Below are positions 60,700-64,000 of a DNA stretch of 64,000 nt, in pieces. Below the pieces are notes generated by a model. It was not told where the DNA came from. It did not search any database and worked only from the letters and a program-made list of their open reading frames with translations. Origin of the DNA: Acidocella aromatica (GTDB taxonomy: Bacteria > Pseudomonadota > Alphaproteobacteria > Acetobacterales > Acetobacteraceae); assembly GCF_014201825.1 (NCBI RefSeq), contig NZ_JACHFJ010000001.1, positions 186,001-250,000 of the forward strand, in the 5' to 3' direction. The stretch's first letter is position 1; each line of letters opens with the position of its first letter. The translations under genes were made by a program, and so were the position numbers.

Positions 60700-61364
60700 G
60701 CCGCGTGCTCTACGACCTTGCCGGAGCGGATGAGAGCATCCGCTTCAGCCCCTTTTGTTGGCGCACCAAGCTGGCGCTCGCGCATAAGAACCTCGCCTTT
60801 GAGACTACTCCCTGGCACTTCACCGAGAAGGACAAGATCGCGTTCTCGGGCCAGAGCAAGGTGCCCGTGCTGGTGGATGGCGAAAAGGTGGTGAGCGACA
60901 GCCATACGATCGCCGAATATCTGGAAACCACCTACCCCAATGAGGCTTCGCTCTTCGGTGAACCTCCCGCGCGCCCTCTCACCACCTTCATCAAGGCGTG
61001 GACGGAGACCGTACTGCACCCGGCCCTCGTGCCCGTGCTGCTTGCCGATATTCACGCGCTACTCACACCCGAAGACCAAGCATATTTCCGCCAGACACGC
61101 AAAGGCTACTACAAGCGCAGCCTGGAGGATTTCGCAGCACACCGGGCGGAAGCCATAACGCTGCTGAACACCGCGATGAAGCCGCTGAAGAGTACGCTGG
61201 AGAAGCAGCCCTTCCTCGCCGGGCTGGCGCCCAACTACGCCGACCATATCGTATTCGGCGCGCTCAAATGGGCGACAACTGTATCCTCCACCACGCTGCT
61301 GGAGCCGAACGGCGTGCTGGAGCGCTGGATGAACGCGGTCCTGGAAACCTACGGGCTGGCGTAG
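60696..61364 (+). CDS. Glutathione S-transferase family protein
   Basis: 222 residues: N-terminal SRVLYDLAGADESIRFSPFC followed by WRTKLALAHKNL (a CxxK-like start with Cys in FSPFCWR). The glutathione-site strand SKVPVLVDGEKVVSDSHTIA follows, then a helical C-terminal domain. The Cys suggests thiol-transfer rather than classical conjugation. It starts inside the preceding GST stop and overlaps the convergent DUF2272 gene by 16 bases. The physiological substrate is unknown. Confidence 0.85.
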   Translation: MSRVLYDLAGADESIRFSPFCWRTKLALAHKNLAFETTPWHFTEKDKIAFSGQSKVPVLVDGEKVVSDSHTIAEYLETTYPNEASLFGEPPARPLTTFIKAWTETVLHPALVPVLLADIHALLTPEDQAYFRQTRKGYYKRSLEDFAAHRAEAITLLNTAMKPLKSTLEKQPFLAGLAPNYADHIVFGALKWATTVSSTTLLEPNGVLERWMNAVLETYGLA

Positions 61365-62101
61365 TTCACGCGCAGCACGACGAACCAGTTCTCGCGGTTG
61401 CCCTGCAATTCGCCGGTAGCGTTGGTCTGCAAATGTTCCATCGTCACCGCGTCATCCACATTGCCGCCAACGATGGTAACGCTGTCCACCCCGCCGCCAA
61501 CGATAATGCCGCAATGCGCGGGGAAGCTGCTGGTTGTCGGCAGATCGGCAAAGGTGAGATTGCGTGCCGAACCGCGCGGGAAACAGGCGAGATCACCCAG
61601 GCGCGGCGCGTAGTTCGCCGGATCTTCCGCATCCAGCAGCCCATGCGCCTCATGCCGCGCAGCCGCGTTGATATAAGTCGCGTGATCAGCGCCGTAGGGG
61701 AAATCCCGCCCCGCCCCGGCTATACGCATGACATAAGAGATGAACGCCGCCGACCAAGCGTATTGCCCGTTCTCCGGCACAGGGAAAACACGGCCCGCAC
61801 CATCATGCTTGCCAGTCCAGCCCGAAGTCTGGTCACCAGCATTCATGCCTTCCCACCAATATTCGCCGACACGCTGCCACAGCCCTTGCTGGCGCTCGGG
61901 CATGGTGGCGCCGGTCTGCACGTAGCCGGCGCCACCATTATCATCCACATGCTCACCCCAAAGCCGCCACTCATCCATCGCCACCGCCACGGCGGCGCTG
62001 CGGGAGAACGGCTCGTAAGGCACGTTGGCGAAGGGCGGCGCGTGGTTCTGCACCGCGCAGCCGCCCAACAGCAGAAGAGGAAGAAGAGACTTACGCAACA
62101 T
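61349..62101 (-). CDS. DUF2272 lipoprotein
   Basis: 250 residues with lipobox LGGC (SLLPLLLLGGC) and a DUF2272 domain: EWRLWGEHVDDNGGAGYVQT, QRVGEYWWEGMNAG, YAWSAAFISYVMRIAGAG, FPAHCGIIVGGGVDSVTIVG. A Cys and several His suggest a papain-like (NlpC/CHAP-related) hydrolase, but activity is not established. It overlaps the mtnA stop by 11 bases. Confidence 0.82.
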   Translation of the reverse strand: MLRKSLLPLLLLGGCAVQNHAPPFANVPYEPFSRSAAVAVAMDEWRLWGEHVDDNGGAGYVQTGATMPERQQGLWQRVGEYWWEGMNAGDQTSGWTGKHDGAGRVFPVPENGQYAWSAAFISYVMRIAGAGRDFPYGADHATYINAAARHEAHGLLDAEDPANYAPRLGDLACFPRGSARNLTFADLPTTSSFPAHCGIIVGGGVDSVTIVGGNVDDAVTMEHLQTNATGELQGNRENWFVVLRVNYASP

Positions 62102-63179
62102 CCTTGAACATCGCGGTCAGCGCGGCCTCGTTGGCATCGCACAGACCACGCTCCGTAATCAGCCCGGTGACGAGCCGCGCCGGCGTCACGTCGAAGGCTG
62201 GGTTGGCGGCCGGGCTGGAGGTCGGCACGATACGCACGGTGGCGATGGAGCCATCCAACGCACGGCCGGTCATGGTGGTCACTTCCGTCGCCGCACGCTC
62301 CTCGATGGGAATGTCGGAGAGGCCGTCGCTGATCGTCCAATCAATGGTGGAGGAAGGCAGCGCAACCCAGAACGGCACGCCGTTATCACGCGCCGCCAGC
62401 CCCTTCAGATAAGTGCCTATCTTGTTGCAGACATCGCCGCTGCGGGTGACGCGGTCGGTGCCGACGATGACCAGATCCACCTCGCCATGCTGCATATAGT
62501 GGCCACCAGCATTGTCGGCGATGACGGTGTGCGGCACACCATGCTTGCCTAGTTCCCAGGCGGTGAGCGAAGCGCCCTGGTTGCGCGGGCGGGTTTCCTC
62601 GACCCAGACATGCACGTCGATGCCGGAATCGTGTGCCATGTAGATCGGCGCGAGCGCGGTGCCCCAGTCCACAGTGGCAATCCACCCAGCATTGCAATGC
62701 GTCAGCACGTTCACGCGGCGGCCATTCTTGGCGCGCTCAGCAATGAGCGGCAGGCCATTCTCGCCTATGGCGCGGTTCGTCGCCACGTCCTCGTCGCAAA
62801 TCTTCGCGGCTTCCTCATAAGCGGCGGCGACGCGCGCGGCGGCAGGCAGCGGAGCCAGCACCTTCTCCATGCGCGCCAGCGCCCAACGCAGATTGATCGC
62901 TGTGGGGCGGGTGCCGCCGAGCACGGCTAGCGCGTTGGCTAGGCTGGCGTCGGACGCATCGGCGCGCAGCGCCAGCGCCACGCCATACGCCGCCGAGGCG
63001 CCAATCAGCGGCGCGCCGCGCACCAGCATGGCTTTGATCGCATGCGCCATCTCTTCCATCGTGGTGAGGCGCACGAGATCGACCGCCCAGGGCAGCTTGG
63101 TCTGGTCGATGATGCGGACTGACCAGCGGTCCAGTTCATCAACCCAGATCGAGCGGAAGGGCGTGCCGTCAATTCTCAT
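62091..63179 (-). CDS. mtnA: Methylthioribose-1-phosphate isomerase
   Basis: MtnA converts 5-methylthioribose-1-phosphate to the ribulose form, the substrate of MtnB. The 362 residues have AMLVRGAPLIGASAAYGVAL, the catalytic Cys in VLTHCNAGWIATVDWGTALA, the Asp in IVGTDRVTRSGDVCNKIGTY and the family's ETRPRNQGASLTAWEL. The start is the ATG at 63179. It lies apart from mtnB-mtnD-mtnC but within the same 64 kb, beside UPF0262 on the same strand. Confidence 0.95.
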   Translation of the reverse strand: MRIDGTPFRSIWVDELDRWSVRIIDQTKLPWAVDLVRLTTMEEMAHAIKAMLVRGAPLIGASAAYGVALALRADASDASLANALAVLGGTRPTAINLRWALARMEKVLAPLPAAARVAAAYEEAAKICDEDVATNRAIGENGLPLIAERAKNGRRVNVLTHCNAGWIATVDWGTALAPIYMAHDSGIDVHVWVEETRPRNQGASLTAWELGKHGVPHTVIADNAGGHYMQHGEVDLVIVGTDRVTRSGDVCNKIGTYLKGLAARDNGVPFWVALPSSTIDWTISDGLSDIPIEERAATEVTTMTGRALDGSIATVRIVPTSSPAANPAFDVTPARLVTGLITERGLCDANEAALTAMFKDVA

Positions 63180-63190
63180 AATTCGATATC

Positions 63191-63667
63191 CTAAAGTTTC
63201 TGGTGCAGGGCGCAGACGAGGGTGAATAAGCGCCGTGCGGTCGGAAAATCAATCTCCACCTTTCCGGCCAGGCGTTCGACCATCAGTTCCGCACCTTCGT
63301 TATGCAGGCCCCGGCGACCCATATCGATAGCCTGGATGCGCGCCTCGCGCCCTTCGGCCACGGCCTGGGCGTAAGAGTCGAGCAGCATCTGGTAGTCCTT
63401 GATGAGCATCTTGAACGGCCCCATCGCGAGCATCACCGCCTGCACCGGGTTGTCCTCTGCGTCGCGAATGTCGAACACCAAACGCCCCTGCTGAATGGAA
63501 AGGTGGAGTATGCTTTGCAGGTCGGGATGCGTGGTGAGGTAGAAGGAGTTATCCTCGCGCAGATCCGCCACCGCCTGGTCGCGATCAGCCTCCTGCAAGG
63601 CGGAGAGCCTGTGCAGTGCCTCCCCCTCCAGCACAATCAGCGTCAGCCGCCCCTTTGCATCCGCCAT
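63191..63667 (-). CDS. UPF0262 family protein
   Basis: A 158-residue cytosolic protein of UPF0262, a family largely restricted to alphaproteobacteria. It has FYLTTHPDLQSILHLSIQQG, RLVFDIRDAEDNPV, PFKMLIKDYQMLLDSYAQAV and HNEGAELMVERL. Function is unknown. The ATG at 63667 overlaps the stop of the upstream DUF983 gene (TAATG); the longer frame upstream reads through that gene. Confidence 0.9.
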   Translation of the reverse strand: MADAKGRLTLIVLEGEALHRLSALQEADRDQAVADLREDNSFYLTTHPDLQSILHLSIQQGRLVFDIRDAEDNPVQAVMLAMGPFKMLIKDYQMLLDSYAQAVAEGREARIQAIDMGRRGLHNEGAELMVERLAGKVEIDFPTARRLFTLVCALHQKL

Positions 63668-64000
63668 TACAGCCTCTCGCGTTTCAAGCCGAGCTTCAGC
63701 AATATGCCGATCACCGCCCCCTTGGCCATGCGTAAAACGACCATGCACAGCAGCACCAACAGAACCAGCAGCACCCCGGCCATGAAGATCCCGGGCCGAT
63801 AATAGCCCTTGTAGAAAAACACGACAAATAGCGCCACAAAGTGCAGCACAACGAGCATGGCTATGTAGGGGGGCGCGTCGTCTGCCGGCATGTCCCCAAG
63901 CGGCGCGCCGCAATGCAGGCAGGCTTTGTGGACCTTGAGATAGCCGTCGAAAATCGGCCCCTCCTTGCAGCGCGGGCATCGCCCGCATGCGCCGCGCCAG
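63667..64000 (-). CDS. DUF983 membrane protein, 5' end missing
   Basis: The visible 111 codons include paired cysteine motifs (RCPRCKEG and CLHCGAPLG) and two membrane helices (YIAMLVVLHFVALFVVFFY and FMAGVLLVLLVLLCMVVL). This is the DUF983 pattern of a zinc-ribbon plus membrane protein often near cytochrome-oxidase or haem genes. The start lies beyond the right edge. Coupled to UPF0262. Confidence 0.85.
   Translation of the reverse strand, partial: WRGACGRCPRCKEGPIFDGYLKVHKACLHCGAPLGDMPADDAPPYIAMLVVLHFVALFVVFFYKGYYRPGIFMAGVLLVLLVLLCMVVLRMAKGAVIGILLKLGLKRERL

Noticed and set aside
1-64000. CRISPR array or cas genes
   Set aside because: No regularly spaced short repeats and no Cas-like proteins were seen; the repetitive stretches belong to the Hint protein and the amyloid-like proteins.

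Overview
The window looks like a chromosomal segment of an alphaproteobacterium, most likely an Acetobacteraceae member related to the acidophilic genera (family level is inference). Reasons: high G+C in most genes, the purD-xseA pairing, UPF0262 and NDUFS4-type complex I genes, two GltX-fold proteins (GluQ-RS and GltX), a Hint-domain surface protein, and a tRNA-Arg(CCU) carrying a group I intron. Most of the sequence is tightly packed housekeeping DNA with many ATGA/GTGA overlaps.

Layout. 1-9.7 kb: purD (partial), xseA, a lone AsnC ligand-binding protein, an HNH nuclease, gluQ, a CPBP protease, tatA, the methionine-salvage genes mtnB-mtnD-mtnC, lnt and an XRE regulator. 9.7-16.7 kb: a fatty-acid degradation set on the minus strand (fadL, a MerR regulator, thiolase, fused hydroxyacyl-CoA dehydrogenase/hydratase, acyl-CoA dehydrogenase). 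16.8-20 kb: a DUF2147 protein and bioF, a bioH-like esterase and bioC. 20.4-25.2 kb: a 998-residue Hint-domain surface protein, then divergent lrp and ald.

25.2-31.0 kb is the most interesting region. It is an A/T-richer cluster resembling the functional-amyloid (Fap) secretion systems known from Pseudomonas: a FapF-like outer-membrane barrel with an N-terminal coiled coil, a strong sigma-54 promoter, four small exported Asn/Gln/Ser/Thr-rich proteins, a secreted C39 (double-glycine) peptidase, and a sigma-54 activator at the far end. Three small proteins and the barrel carry a segment with the exact spacing of a bacteriocin double-glycine leader, but it lies downstream of the Sec signal peptide. 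This suggests that the C39 enzyme trims its clients in the periplasm.

31.4-34.3 kb: trhO, a peptide-deformylase-like protein lacking canonical metal ligands, a small lipoprotein and a DUF2322 protein. 34.5-34.8 kb: tRNA-Arg(CCU) interrupted by a 218-nt group I intron. 35.05-42.2 kb: a very G+C-rich 7.2-kb island integrated in the 3' end of tRNA-Arg(UCU). It is flanked by 46-bp att copies and carries a tyrosine integrase, an excisionase-like protein, three unknown proteins, and a methyltransferase/GT25 glycosyltransferase pair behind a leader with three mutually complementary repeats.

42.2-64 kb: complex I NDUFS4 protein, tRNA-Pro, a DUF192 protein, a membrane glycosyltransferase, a PilZ-like protein, two 2OG-Fe(II) oxygenases, gltX, the yfgM-bamB-der-like set, an ABC-F ATPase, lipoproteins, a polysaccharide deacetylase-like protein, tRNA-Lys, a livH fragment cut by an IS3-family remnant, a GNAT/FemAB-like protein, pepN, two glutathione transferases, a DUF2272 lipoprotein, mtnA (completing the mtnA/B/C/D set begun 55 kb earlier), UPF0262 and a partial DUF983 protein.
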